A DNA stretch of 64,000 nucleotides from CALTSX01 sp051647685 (GTDB lineage Bacteria; Chlamydiota; Chlamydiia; Chlamydiales; CALTSX01), in contig JBOFEG010000041.1 in assembly GCA_051647685.1 (NCBI GenBank), positions 92,003-156,002 on the forward strand, read 5' to 3'. Of this stretch, positions 53,730 through 63,262 are shown one piece after another. A model generated the notes under the pieces. The model had not been told where the DNA came from. It did no database searches and saw only the letters and a list, made by a program, of their open reading frames with translations. Position 1 is the first letter of the stretch; every line of letters begins with the position of its first letter. Both the position numbers and the translations under genes were made by a program.

Positions 53730-54431
53730 ATGCGTAAAAAAAGAACTATATTTGTAATACAACTATTCTTAATAGGAATACTTGGACTTTTTGGAAGCTG
53801 TGGAAAAACAGCTGTATGGGAAGACGCAAAAACTACTGGGAGATATTTAAAATTAAAAACCGATAAATTTTTATGGAATAGAGAATCTATATCAAAGCTT
53901 GTACAAGCAGAATCTGACTTTCACGGGCCCATTGAAGAGGAATTTATCCCGCTACAACAAACAACAATTTCATCTCAACCCAAAGAATTTGCTGCGCCGC
54001 AGGCAAAACACACACCTGGCAGCCCAACTTCTCCTATCCCAAACATAGAGAAATTTCTATCTCCTTCTAGAGATCTAGCAACTCTCTTTCATACTGTACA
54101 TTTTAATACAGATGACCACGTTATTCGGGATAAATCTTATTATGAATCATTGCACAAAATGGCCCTCTTTTTGAAAAAAAATGCTAACATATATACTTTT
54201 GTAGAAGGCCATTGTGATCAAAGAGCCTCTGAGGCATATAATCAAGCTTTGGGAACAAGAAGAGCCAACTTTGTACGAAATCATCTCGTCAAACTAGGTG
54301 TAAAACCAGATCAATTATTTACTATTTCCTATGGGAAGGAGCGTTTAATTGATAATAGAGATACAAAAGAGGCTTGGGAAAAAAATCGACGCGTTGAATT
54401 TAAAATATTTACACTAGATCGGGGAGAATAA
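53730..54431 (+). CDS. pal: Peptidoglycan-associated lipoprotein Pal
   Basis: 233 residues. A lipoprotein signal ending GLFGSC precedes a Pro/Ser-rich linker and an OmpA-like domain (about 120-230). Its motifs are VEGHCDQRASEAYNQALGTR and the Asp/Arg pair of NRRVEFKI that binds diaminopimelate. It tethers the outer membrane to peptidoglycan (chlamydiae do make limited septal peptidoglycan). It sits 16 bases after tolB. Confidence 0.93.
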   Translation: MRKKRTIFVIQLFLIGILGLFGSCGKTAVWEDAKTTGRYLKLKTDKFLWNRESISKLVQAESDFHGPIEEEFIPLQQTTISSQPKEFAAPQAKHTPGSPTSPIPNIEKFLSPSRDLATLFHTVHFNTDDHVIRDKSYYESLHKMALFLKKNANIYTFVEGHCDQRASEAYNQALGTRRANFVRNHLVKLGVKPDQLFTISYGKERLIDNRDTKEAWEKNRRVEFKIFTLDRGE

Positions 54432-54432
54432 T

Positions 54433-55083
54433 ATGAAATATGTAAACTATATGACTATAATAGTTATATGTGTATTACTTCCTTCCTGTTTTCAATCTTC
54501 TTTTAATAGCCAACAAAACCCTTTAGAGTTTTCCTTACATAAACTACAGACGGAAATTGAAGAACTAAAGCAAGATTTGAATACTCATCAAATGGAATTA
54601 AATATTCTAGAGGGAAAATTTTTAAATCAAGATAACATTCTCGCATCTATTCGTGAAGAAATGACTGAAAAAGAACAACATCAATTTAATGATATTAAAA
54701 ATCGATTGGGTCTGTGTGAGAAAAAAATTCTCTCTTATCAACAACAAAAAGATAAGTTATTCAATGAATTAAAAGAATTGAATCTACATGCACACAGTAC
54801 AACAACAGCTCTATCACAGTATAAATCCAGAATTAGTGAGCTCGAAGTCTTAATCAACGAAAAATTAAAAGAATTTACCTCCATTCGACATGAGTTAGAA
54901 GTAATTTCTGAACCACTATCACTGGTAGCTTCAAAAAAATATCGGGTACAAAAAGGGGACACATTAAAAAAAATAGCGAAAACTATGAATATATCGTTAG
55001 AAGAATTAAAGCAAGTTAACCATTTACAAGGGGATACTATTTATGTAGAGCAAGAACTTATCATTCCCAAAATTAATAATTAA
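54433..55083 (+). CDS. LysM-domain coiled-coil lipoprotein
   Basis: 216 residues. A signal with lipobox LLPSC precedes a long coiled coil (about 35-160, EIEELKQDLNTHQMEL) and a C-terminal LysM domain (KYRVQKGDTLKKIAKTMN ... DTIYVEQELIIPK, about 170-216) that binds glycan. It starts two bases after pal and is followed without a gap by the response regulator. In C. trachomatis a LysM lipoprotein occupies the same place. It may anchor division or envelope machinery. Confidence 0.85.
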   Translation: MKYVNYMTIIVICVLLPSCFQSSFNSQQNPLEFSLHKLQTEIEELKQDLNTHQMELNILEGKFLNQDNILASIREEMTEKEQHQFNDIKNRLGLCEKKILSYQQQKDKLFNELKELNLHAHSTTTALSQYKSRISELEVLINEKLKEFTSIRHELEVISEPLSLVASKKYRVQKGDTLKKIAKTMNISLEELKQVNHLQGDTIYVEQELIIPKINN

Positions 55084-55776
55084 ATGCCTTATAATAAAAA
55101 AATTATTCTGATTTCAGGCGATGAGAGTCTCATTAATGCTATTTGTTTAGAATCTGATAAGAGAAAATATAAGCTTCAAATAGAAATAGATCCAATTTCT
55201 GGATATCGATCGATCCAGCGGCATCATCCAAACTTTATTATTTTAGATACTCATTATAACGGCATTGAACTCTGTCGCCATATTAAAAATAATCCAGAAT
55301 TAATATCTATTCCCCTTATCATAATTATGGAAAATGAATTAGAAGCGCAAACTGCACTTACCTTAAACCTTGGAGCAGATGACTACATCACTCGACCTTT
55401 TTCTGTAGAATTTCTCTTTGAACATATTCGAATTATGTCTAGTCGAAATAGGCCCTTAACGTCAGTTCCTGCAACTATTATATTTGGAAATTTCACCTTA
55501 GAACTCGATCGTTTAATTTTACAGAAAAATAATTCTACGATTCCTCTTACTATTTCTGAACTCACTATTTTAAAGTACCTGCTACTTCGGCGAGGAGAAA
55601 TAGTAACTATTAAACAATTGTTAGAAGATCTCCAAAAAGATGATTTATTGATTGAAAGACATAATCTCCCATTACATATCACAGCTCTTGAAACTAAGCT
55701 TGGAATGCCGGGTAAGTTTATTGAATTTATCCAAGGCATTGGATATCGCATACAAGAGTTATTTCCACTTGAGTAA
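55084..55776 (+). CDS. Atypical OmpR/PhoB-family response regulator
   Basis: 230 residues: a receiver domain (1-120) and a winged-helix DNA-binding domain (about 130-228, LTISELTILKYLLLRRGE, then FIEFIQGIGYRI). The phospho-acceptor aspartate is kept (FIILDTHYNG), but the acidic pocket has one acid (SGDES), the Thr switch position reads IIIMENE and the conserved Lys is Arg (DDYITRPF). That resembles ChxR-like phosphorylation-independent regulators. It follows the LysM lipoprotein immediately; no sensor kinase is present in the window. The targets are unknown. Confidence 0.82.
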   Translation: MPYNKKIILISGDESLINAICLESDKRKYKLQIEIDPISGYRSIQRHHPNFIILDTHYNGIELCRHIKNNPELISIPLIIIMENELEAQTALTLNLGADDYITRPFSVEFLFEHIRIMSSRNRPLTSVPATIIFGNFTLELDRLILQKNNSTIPLTISELTILKYLLLRRGEIVTIKQLLEDLQKDDLLIERHNLPLHITALETKLGMPGKFIEFIQGIGYRIQELFPLE

Positions 55777-55836
55777 CGCTCTTTATTGACAATAATTTTT
55801 TTCTAGTGCTAGTTTCAAAATAAAAAGTTTTCTGAA

Positions 55837-55989
55837 ATGGTCTATCTATTCCTACTCTTCTTAATAGAATTATTCTGTATTATGCTTAATAAAAGAAAGA
55901 TAGCGATTTACTTAATGTTTGTTATTTTATTGTTATACCTATATGTATTTTTTTATCATGTAACTACTCCATTAGAAATAAAATTATGA
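55837..55989 (+). CDS. 50-residue membrane protein coupled to dsbB
   Basis: Two hydrophobic helices (MVYLFLLFLIELFCIML and IYLMFVILLLYLYVFFY) joined by the basic turn NKRK, and a short C-terminal HVTTPLEIKL. Its TGA overlaps the dsbB ATG (ATGA), the same coupling seen between proven gene pairs in this window, which argues that it is translated. I know no family. It could be a small partner of DsbB or a subunit of a membrane redox step. It is below usual length cut-offs. Confidence 0.55.
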   Translation: MVYLFLLFLIELFCIMLNKRKIAIYLMFVILLLYLYVFFYHVTTPLEIKL

Positions 55990-56504
55990 AAAGACTACCT
56001 TTTATTCGATTATTTCATGTTTTCGCACTCTGCATTCTAATGAGTATTTTACTTGGATCTCTATATCAACAATATGGTAAACATCAACAGCCTTGCCCCC
56101 TCTGTTTCCTTCAAAGGCTTGGAATGATAGGCATCGGAGCTGGAATAGCTATGAACTTACGCTTTGGAATAAGAAACCAGCATTACGCCATTGCTCTTGG
56201 TAGTGCTTTCTTTGGATCGATGGTTTCTCTTCGTCATATTGCCCTCCACATCTGCCCTACATTTCCAACTTTTGGAGAGCCGGTTTTTGGTTTAAGTCTC
56301 TATACTTGGGCTTTTATTACCTTTATTTGTTCAATTTTTTCCATTATCGTTTTAATGTTTATTTATTCTGGAAGAGATTCCAGCCACCCGTATCTCTCTA
56401 AAATAGAAAAGGTAGCACTAATCATCTTTATACTGATAATTACAACTAATGTAATTACAGTCTTTTATGATTGTGGCTTCGGCCTCTGTGAAGAACTTGC
56501 ATAA
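55986..56504 (+). CDS. dsbB: Disulfide bond formation protein DsbB
   Basis: 172 residues with four membrane helices. The quinone-side CxxC is in QPCPLCFLQRLGMIGIG (about residues 36-52), and a second periplasmic cysteine is in HICPTFPTFGEP. It reoxidises a periplasmic DsbA-type oxidase; chlamydiae depend on disulfides for envelope rigidity, which suits the Cys-rich protein at 37848. It is coupled to the small membrane protein before it. It resembles the BdbC/DsbB branch. Confidence 0.88.
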   Translation: MKRLPFIRLFHVFALCILMSILLGSLYQQYGKHQQPCPLCFLQRLGMIGIGAGIAMNLRFGIRNQHYAIALGSAFFGSMVSLRHIALHICPTFPTFGEPVFGLSLYTWAFITFICSIFSIIVLMFIYSGRDSSHPYLSKIEKVALIIFILIITTNVITVFYDCGFGLCEELA

Positions 56505-56588
56505 ACTGTCCTATACTTCAAGTGTCTTATTTTTTGCCAGATAAGAATGTATATCCTCTATAATTAAGATTATATGCTTGTTATAAAG

Positions 56589-56606
56589 AAAAAATTATAA
56601 TTTTTT
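56589..56606. repeat. 18-bp perfect palindrome (A6-TTATAA-T6) in the dsbB-56707 gap
   Basis: Self-complementary A-run/T-run sequence within a 202-bp very AT-rich gap. It could form a hairpin ending in a T-tract, acting as a weak terminator after dsbB, but it is too AT-rich to be sure. Several TATAAT-like boxes lie downstream, before the ATG at 56707, which has AAGGGG as ribosome-binding site. Confidence 0.3.
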
Positions 56607-56706
56607 TATTTCAAGAGAATTATAATTTTGTTACATCTAAGTATAGATAAAAATATTTTAAATATAATTATATTAGTATAATTAGTTCATAATTAAGGGG
56701 ATAATC

Positions 56707-57354
56707 ATGAAACTCAGATCATTTTTTCTTGTAAACCTTAGTATCCTTATAACTTTAGCGAGTTATAAAAATATAGCGATAGCCACATCCATAGGAGCTG
56801 AGACTATATCTGATTTAGCTACAGAGCATATGGGTAGTTTTGCTCTTTCTAATGTAGAAACTCAAGCAGGTTCAGCAACTAATAGTGGTATAATGGCACC
56901 AAGTGATCGATCTATGCTATACCATACAAATCCAAATACCTTATATAGAGTAGATTACAATCAAAGACTGAGTTTAGAAGATATTAAGGCAATGAGCCAG
57001 TCTAAAATTCGCGATGGTGTAATTATTGAGAAAATCCAGGGAACGCAAAGTCATTATACGCTTAATAATGAAGAAATTAAAGACTTAAGAAATTCTGGTG
57101 TATCGAGAAGGGTGATTGACGCTATCCAAAAAAACCCACAAACTACAAACCAAAGGCAATATCAGCAAGAACAACGATACCAACAACAGCCACAGACAAG
57201 GTATCAGCAACAGACTCAACCAAGATATCAACAACCCTACCAAAACAATCCGACACAATATCAACGCGGTTCTGGTTTGCAACAAAATTATCAGAGAAGT
57301 GGAAGCTTATTTAAGCGAACTTCTCCAGGCCCTTATTATCAAAGAGGTTCGTAG
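56707..57354 (+). CDS. Exported protein with Q/Y-rich tandem repeat tail
   Basis: 215 residues. After a signal peptide (FFLVNLSILITLASYKNIAIAT) come a Ser/Thr-rich part and a folded segment (about 85-140: LSLEDIKAMSQSKIRDGVII, NNEEIKDLRNSGVSRRVIDAI), a motif widespread in exported bacterial proteins. The last 75 residues are Gln/Tyr/Arg/Pro-rich with repeats such as QQQPQTRYQQQTQPRYQQP, a prion-like low-complexity tail. Function is unknown; a self-associating surface or matrix protein is possible (inference). Confidence 0.7.
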   Translation: MKLRSFFLVNLSILITLASYKNIAIATSIGAETISDLATEHMGSFALSNVETQAGSATNSGIMAPSDRSMLYHTNPNTLYRVDYNQRLSLEDIKAMSQSKIRDGVIIEKIQGTQSHYTLNNEEIKDLRNSGVSRRVIDAIQKNPQTTNQRQYQQEQRYQQQPQTRYQQQTQPRYQQPYQNNPTQYQRGSGLQQNYQRSGSLFKRTSPGPYYQRGS

Positions 57355-57365
57355 AATATGATATA

Positions 57366-58472
57366 TTGCAATCTTTTACTGTTAATTTAAATCGAAATTC
57401 GAATTCTCCTGTTGAGAAAATATCTTCTCCATTACTCTTACATTATGGGTTAAAGAGTCTAATGGAGAGATTACACTTGAGACCAACATACACAGAAACT
57501 GTTTTACAGTTTGAAGAAAATCAATCAGTAGACGTCATTGATAATTGTTGCAAAGAATTTACTGCTGATTTTAAAAAACTCCTGCGTAAATATGCAATTT
57601 TTCACAGTAGTTTTTTCCTATTATTTACGTGCGAAGTCCTCTTTTTAATGTTTCTCTCTTTTTTCTATGAACTGTCCTATTTTATTCCTATTACTATTGC
57701 TGGAATATTTCTTACACTATTTTCCTACTTCGTATTGTTATATTATTTTCAAATTCGGAAATCACAACAGTTTATAGGAATTAAAAACTCATTTCTACAA
57801 ATGTATATAAATTCTTGTCATTTGCATTCTGATCAACCTGGCTATCATTTAGCAATAGCTACAGGAGTGGAAAAATTGGCTACTTGTTTATTTCAAAATC
57901 AATACATATCCAAGAAAACTGATTCTTTGCAGAACAGGCAAAAACTTGTACAAAAATATCTATCTTTCTTGCTTAAGAGGGATATTATATCTATGCAAAA
58001 ATTGTTATTATTTGAATCTATTAAAGAACATATCGCTTTAATTAAAGAAGAACCGACAGATTTAGAAGCCCATGCCTCTCTAGTTCTAACCTATTTATCC
58101 CTAGCAAAGATTCATAAATCAGTAGAAAAAAATATAGCTTTTACCTCTAGTATTGAAAGCGCTATTGAAGAATTGAAAATTCTATTAATCTATTCTCCAA
58201 AAGATCCTTGGGTACATGCACAGCTTGCGGCGTGTTATCACAATCTGAATAAAAAAGATGAGGAAATTGCTCAATACGAGCATATTCTTTCCTTGCGCCC
58301 CAACGATCAAGAAGTCATGTACCGCCTAGGCATCCTATATTTCCAACAAGGGCAAAATGCAAAAGGCTTTAAAATTTACGAGCAATTGAAAAATCTTGGT
58401 TGCGTCAAACATGAATCCTTACTGCAATATTATGATGCTTATATGAAATCGATTTTTCCTATAAACATATAA
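57366..58472 (+). CDS. Membrane-anchored TPR protein
   Basis: 368 residues: a soluble N-terminal 80, two membrane helices (SSFFLLFTCEVLFLMFLSFF, FIPITIAGIFLTLFSYFVLL) at about 80-130 and a C-terminal TPR region (about 220-360, LEAHASLVLTYLSLAKIHK, PWVHAQLAACYHNLNKKDEE, EVMYRLGILYFQQG). The start is a TTG 11 bases after the previous stop. No ATG precedes residue 32, and removing 32 residues would not harm the fold, so the start is uncertain. A scaffold role in the envelope is suggested only by domain type. Confidence 0.72.
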   Translation: MQSFTVNLNRNSNSPVEKISSPLLLHYGLKSLMERLHLRPTYTETVLQFEENQSVDVIDNCCKEFTADFKKLLRKYAIFHSSFFLLFTCEVLFLMFLSFFYELSYFIPITIAGIFLTLFSYFVLLYYFQIRKSQQFIGIKNSFLQMYINSCHLHSDQPGYHLAIATGVEKLATCLFQNQYISKKTDSLQNRQKLVQKYLSFLLKRDIISMQKLLLFESIKEHIALIKEEPTDLEAHASLVLTYLSLAKIHKSVEKNIAFTSSIESAIEELKILLIYSPKDPWVHAQLAACYHNLNKKDEEIAQYEHILSLRPNDQEVMYRLGILYFQQGQNAKGFKIYEQLKNLGCVKHESLLQYYDAYMKSIFPINI

Positions 58473-58550
58473 TTTTTATTCAATATTTTGCTTAAAAAGT
58501 TGAGCCGTGCAATACTCTGAAAAAAAACATCTTCATGAGGAAATGGATTT

Positions 58551-61340
58551 ATGTCAAAAATCTATGCAACTATTTCAATGTTTGTAATGGGATTCGGATT
58601 CTTATCTACCAATTTGGTATCAGCTGAAAAAAATGCCGTTTTTTCTATGGAGACAAACAATCCAAAAGAAGCTTTTGCTGTCAGAAGAATTATAGAATTT
58701 TGGAAAGATCAAGACTACGAAATTGTAAAAATACAAATCAATGACTTTTTATCGAAACAACCCGATAGTATTCTTTGCCATCCTTTAAGAGGCATTTTAG
58801 GAGATATTTATCTACATGATGGGGATTATACCCAAGCTTTATCCATTTATGAACAAATTCCGGATTTTGAAGTAGAAAAAAAAATTTTTATCAATAAATT
58901 ACAATGTCTATATAACTTAAACAGATATCGCGAACTATCTGAACATGCCTATAAGTTTTTAACGCAAAATTCAGTACAAGAGAATCAGCAAGCTGATTTT
59001 TATTTTCTCCTGGCAGAAGCTCTGCTCTACCAAAGCATAGACAGCACAGATGAAAATATGCAGGAGGAACTCGCTTTGCAAGCGCAAAAATACTATTCGA
59101 TGCTAAATACAACGCGACACAAAGATAGTGCCGCATTTGCTATTGCAGAGACCTTCCGATTACTAAAACAATACCCACAATCGGTATCTCATTATGAAAG
59201 TCTCATTCAATCTTATCCAAATCGCGCAGAAGAGCTCTCCTTTCAAATAGCTAATCTTCAATCTAATTATGATCCTAGCAATGCGATACTCGGATTTAAA
59301 TCTATTATCGAAAAAAAAGGTGATTATGCAACAAAAGCGCAATTCAATCTGCTCTCTCTTTATTTTCGCCTTGAGCAATATGAAAAAGTATTAGAGGAAT
59401 CAATCCTGGCTTCCATTCCACAAGAACAGTCTACTGTCTATACCTACATGATAGGAAAGAGCCATTACATGACTAAACACTATGAACGTGCTTTTGAATG
59501 TCTCCAAAAATTATTAGAGGAAAAAATATCTAATTCTGAAATGATCAGGAACGCCCTCTTGATTCAAATCAGTTGTAATTACGAATTAAATCGAGAAAAG
59601 GAATTTAGCGCCGTTCTTGCAGAATTCCAAAAAACATATCCCGACGATATAGAACTGCCTAGAGCTTTCTTTATGCATGCTATCTTGTGTAAGAGAATGA
59701 ATCGTTTAGATCTCTCTAAAGAAATTCTTGAAAGCATTCTTACTAAATATCCATATTTTGAAGATCATGAAAGCTGTTTACTTGAATATGCTCTGATTAA
59801 TCACGATCTAAAAGATTGGAGAACAAGTTATTCTTATTTAACCGAATTCACACAGAAATTTCCCAATAGTTCCCATAACATTAGTTGGAAATATTACCTA
59901 TCATCCTGTTTTCACCTACAACGAGATCCAGATCAATCTTATTATACACCCCAGCAATTTGCAAAAGATCTAGAGAAAATTTTGCAAAAACGAGATATCT
60001 TCTCGCCAGATGAATATCTGGAATATGAACTCGTATATGCAAAAATTTTGTATCAAATAGCTCAGTTTGCGGATGCAATTCCAATCTTCTCTCGTTATAT
60101 CGATACTGCAGAATCTGATACACATATGGCTGATGCTCATTATTATATTGCACTTAGTCACTATCACATCAATTCGCACCCGGAGTATTTTTATAAAAAT
60201 ATGGAGAAAGCAATGGTTCTTCAACCATCCTTTGAAGAAGACATTGCGATCCAGTTACAACTCTTTAATTCCTATATTAGCCACTATAACCAGTCTCAAG
60301 AATCTGATAATAGAAACAATTTATTAGAACACGCAGCCTCGCACCTATATAAAGCCTATACATTACAAACTACATTAGAATTATCTAATCAACTTTGGCT
60401 CGCTAATTATTTCTATAATAAAGCAACTACAGAGCCCTCTTTATCGGAATCTGATATAACTAGTGCAAGTAATAAGAGCAAAGAATTATTCAAGAATGCA
60501 ATTTTTGATGAAGATGATCAACTGAAGCTCAATATTCTAGAGCCATCATTAGAAAAAGAAACTATAACTTATGCGAAACTACTCCACAGTCTAAAAGAAT
60601 ATACAACAAGTATTGACCTGCTGCAACAATGTCTTGAAAAACATGAACAAGCTGGGTCTATTGGAAAATATCAAAAAGAAGCTCTGTTATTACTTGCACA
60701 AAGCTATCATATTTTAGACAACTGTGAAAAAGCTCTCGAAACATATAGAAAAATTATTACACTCGAAGAGGGGAATTCTCCCACCACTTCTGATCCAATT
60801 TTAGATGAGGCCTATCTCCAAATTTCGCATTTAGAATTTGCTGCTCTTCCACCATCTGACAGACTTATCACCAATCCAGAAGTTCTTAAGATTTTAAGTT
60901 ATTTAAAGGATCTGCAGATAAGAAAATATGTGGATACAGAACCTCTACATTTAGAAGCTGCTATGGAGTATGCGGAAATCCGATTTGCTATTGCAAAACA
61001 GGAAGAAAGGTATGAAAAGTATCTATTTTTCTTAAATCGAATTAAGGACGATTTGTTATCACAAAATGATGCATTGTCTATATCCTATCATGAGAACTTA
61101 AGAAAAGTTCCAGAAAAAGTTCTTCTATATACTTCCTATTTAAAATTTATAGATGCAGAAATCTTTCGAATGCATGCAAATTTAGAACTTGAACGCAATC
61201 ATAGCTTAGAGTCTGAAGAATACTATGAAAAAGCACTCGCATTATTGACAGAAATACAGGGAAATAATCTCACCGAATCATTAAAGCATAGAGTACAGCA
61301 ATCGATTATAAAAATTAATCAGCTGACTGATTATGAATAA
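58551..61340 (+). CDS. Large exported TPR-repeat protein
   Basis: 929 residues. A signal peptide (YATISMFVMGFGFLSTNLVSA) is followed by an almost continuous TPR superhelix, with units such as GDIYLHDGDYTQALSIYEQI, FRLLKQYPQSVSHYESLIQS and LHSLKEYTTSIDLLQQCLEK. No catalytic motif is visible. Such proteins are envelope scaffolds or assembly factors. GAGGAA lies 9 bases upstream of ATG 58551. It overlaps the VWA-like gene by 8 bp, so the two are probably one operon and may act together. Confidence 0.85.
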   Translation: MSKIYATISMFVMGFGFLSTNLVSAEKNAVFSMETNNPKEAFAVRRIIEFWKDQDYEIVKIQINDFLSKQPDSILCHPLRGILGDIYLHDGDYTQALSIYEQIPDFEVEKKIFINKLQCLYNLNRYRELSEHAYKFLTQNSVQENQQADFYFLLAEALLYQSIDSTDENMQEELALQAQKYYSMLNTTRHKDSAAFAIAETFRLLKQYPQSVSHYESLIQSYPNRAEELSFQIANLQSNYDPSNAILGFKSIIEKKGDYATKAQFNLLSLYFRLEQYEKVLEESILASIPQEQSTVYTYMIGKSHYMTKHYERAFECLQKLLEEKISNSEMIRNALLIQISCNYELNREKEFSAVLAEFQKTYPDDIELPRAFFMHAILCKRMNRLDLSKEILESILTKYPYFEDHESCLLEYALINHDLKDWRTSYSYLTEFTQKFPNSSHNISWKYYLSSCFHLQRDPDQSYYTPQQFAKDLEKILQKRDIFSPDEYLEYELVYAKILYQIAQFADAIPIFSRYIDTAESDTHMADAHYYIALSHYHINSHPEYFYKNMEKAMVLQPSFEEDIAIQLQLFNSYISHYNQSQESDNRNNLLEHAASHLYKAYTLQTTLELSNQLWLANYFYNKATTEPSLSESDITSASNKSKELFKNAIFDEDDQLKLNILEPSLEKETITYAKLLHSLKEYTTSIDLLQQCLEKHEQAGSIGKYQKEALLLLAQSYHILDNCEKALETYRKIITLEEGNSPTTSDPILDEAYLQISHLEFAALPPSDRLITNPEVLKILSYLKDLQIRKYVDTEPLHLEAAMEYAEIRFAIAKQEERYEKYLFFLNRIKDDLLSQNDALSISYHENLRKVPEKVLLYTSYLKFIDAEIFRMHANLELERNHSLESEEYYEKALALLTEIQGNNLTESLKHRVQQSIIKINQLTDYE

Positions 61341-63246
61341 AATACAATTATCTATATATAGTGCCTTAGCCTTTGCTTTGCATACGCTAAATATATATCC
61401 ACATGATATTTCTTTATTTTCTATACCGAGTGGACACACTCAAAATTCTCCTAAGGTTATAGCTCAAATATCTATTCCGGCTATCAATCATAGGGATATT
61501 CCTGTACGTGTATTTGACATCACCAGTTCTTCTATTCCAAAATCTGTTCATGATCTCAATCGATTAAAAAAATCTGTCAGTACCTTATCGGAATGGCAGA
61601 TCGTTCTTCCTATAAAAGAAATGATGCTCACATCCGATGCTGATTCCTGCGCAGTCACATACGAAAAACTCATCTATAATTTTCCAGATAGAGAAAATTC
61701 ATTTCCGAATCTATTGCCAGCGGGGAATATAGAAATAGTACTCCATCAAAAGGAAATAGATCCATTGCACTATTCCATACAATATGCTCCGTTTTCTTTA
61801 ACTGATGTCCGTAGTAGATGTATTCCCTCTATACAATGTTCTCCATTACATATAGAAGAAAAAGATGAATCCAAAAATTCTGCGCCTGGGTTGTCATTAG
61901 TCCCACCTTTTATAATCCACAACTGTAGATTTTCTATAAAAGGAGCCCTGCCCTCTTCTGGAATACCTATTTTATCTTATAACAGTTTGGATAAACATAT
62001 GGTAAAGGATATCCTTTGTTTCCCTCGGGGTACACTTTGTATGGATTGTCTTCAAGAAATAGAGCTAACCAATGATCTATATATAGAGCCAAGTTCTAGC
62101 CTGACATGTATCGATAGTTTCCGCCCTCAGTTGCAACTTCCGATTTTCTCAAGGCACATGCAACTAACTCCCGAAATTATTTTGCCCGTGGTTCACACAT
62201 CAATTTCTAAATATATTCCAAGCGGTTTAACCCATATATCCATGATAGAGTCACAAGTAAATCGACCGATCACATTTATAGGCCCTTTTCATTACATGGA
62301 AAATTTTGCTCTATTACCAAATTTAGATGATTTACGAACGATTTCGTACAGAGATGAATTTGCAAGCGCTACTAGTGCCATGCCATCTGACACGGGCGAA
62401 TATTTTTTTTCTATTACTTTAACGCCAAACGAACACATTGCCTTCCCCCCTATTCCTCAAACTGTTTTTTTTCTTATCGATCGCTCTAGTCATATAAGTG
62501 CAGAGCAATTTAATTCATTCCAACGAGGTGTGATTCGGGCTCTTCCCTATCTACCAAGTAATTCTCGATTTAATATCGCATTCTTTGACCAGAAAATTTC
62601 TTTTCTGCATCCCATGGATTTGGAAATTGGATCTGAATCTATTCATAAAGCCAGTGCCTTTGTACGTTCATCAAGTAAACGATTAGTTTTCGGGTCTAGT
62701 GATATCTATTCGGCTTTGAATAAGATTCAAAATGAAGCTCCATCCATTGCGCACACTTCCTATATACTTTTAACGAATAGAAAATCTCTACAGTCGGGCA
62801 AGAATGCCCAGCTACTCTCAAGTTTTATTCAAGACCATCGGGAAATATGTACTTTGTATATCGCATCAATCGGCGACAATATGATTGATATTCCAAATGT
62901 AGAGGAGTCTCTATATTCCGATACTCATGCGACATTTCCAAGAAGACTTGCCTCGCTCGTTAAGAATATTTCCTTTCCAATCGCTAATCATCTGAAGATC
63001 TCCGCTATTACAGAAGATCCAGATTTACATATTGAATTATCTCCAAATTCTCACATTCTCCATCAAGACAAGCCGTTTATTATTTATGGAAAAATGGATC
63101 ATTTAAAAAATTTCCAACTAATACTGCAGGGAAACAGTGTCAATTCTTGGATAAATATTACAAAACCTATTGTTTTCACTGTACCTTCGCATTCTACAAA
63201 AGCGCTTGCAAAGCATTTCAATAAACCCGAAAAATCACGTCTATAG
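61333..63246 (+). CDS. Exported protein with a degenerate von Willebrand factor A-like domain
   Basis: 637 residues. A short N-terminal hydrophobic stretch (IQLSIYSALAFALHTLNI) suggests a signal. The first 370 residues resemble VIT-type beta structures. A VWA-like domain lies at about 378-555: PQTVFFLIDRSSHISAEQFN is the MIDAS strand with D-x-S but not the full DxSxS, followed by FNIAFFDQKISFLHP, SDIYSALNKI and TSYILLTNRK. The domain normally mediates metal-dependent adhesion or complex assembly. It is overlapped with the TPR gene, and partnership with it is an inference. Confidence 0.68.
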   Translation: MNKIQLSIYSALAFALHTLNIYPHDISLFSIPSGHTQNSPKVIAQISIPAINHRDIPVRVFDITSSSIPKSVHDLNRLKKSVSTLSEWQIVLPIKEMMLTSDADSCAVTYEKLIYNFPDRENSFPNLLPAGNIEIVLHQKEIDPLHYSIQYAPFSLTDVRSRCIPSIQCSPLHIEEKDESKNSAPGLSLVPPFIIHNCRFSIKGALPSSGIPILSYNSLDKHMVKDILCFPRGTLCMDCLQEIELTNDLYIEPSSSLTCIDSFRPQLQLPIFSRHMQLTPEIILPVVHTSISKYIPSGLTHISMIESQVNRPITFIGPFHYMENFALLPNLDDLRTISYRDEFASATSAMPSDTGEYFFSITLTPNEHIAFPPIPQTVFFLIDRSSHISAEQFNSFQRGVIRALPYLPSNSRFNIAFFDQKISFLHPMDLEIGSESIHKASAFVRSSSKRLVFGSSDIYSALNKIQNEAPSIAHTSYILLTNRKSLQSGKNAQLLSSFIQDHREICTLYIASIGDNMIDIPNVEESLYSDTHATFPRRLASLVKNISFPIANHLKISAITEDPDLHIELSPNSHILHQDKPFIIYGKMDHLKNFQLILQGNSVNSWINITKPIVFTVPSHSTKALAKHFNKPEKSRL

Positions 63247-63262
63247 TACACTCAATAGCCTT

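Noticed and set aside
55383..55751. Antisense frame in the response regulator
   Set aside because: The plus-strand protein has recognisable receiver and winged-helix domains; the antisense reading does not.
63170..63262. N-terminal extension of RsmD
   Set aside because: It lies within the VWA-like gene; the family opening starts at 63263.
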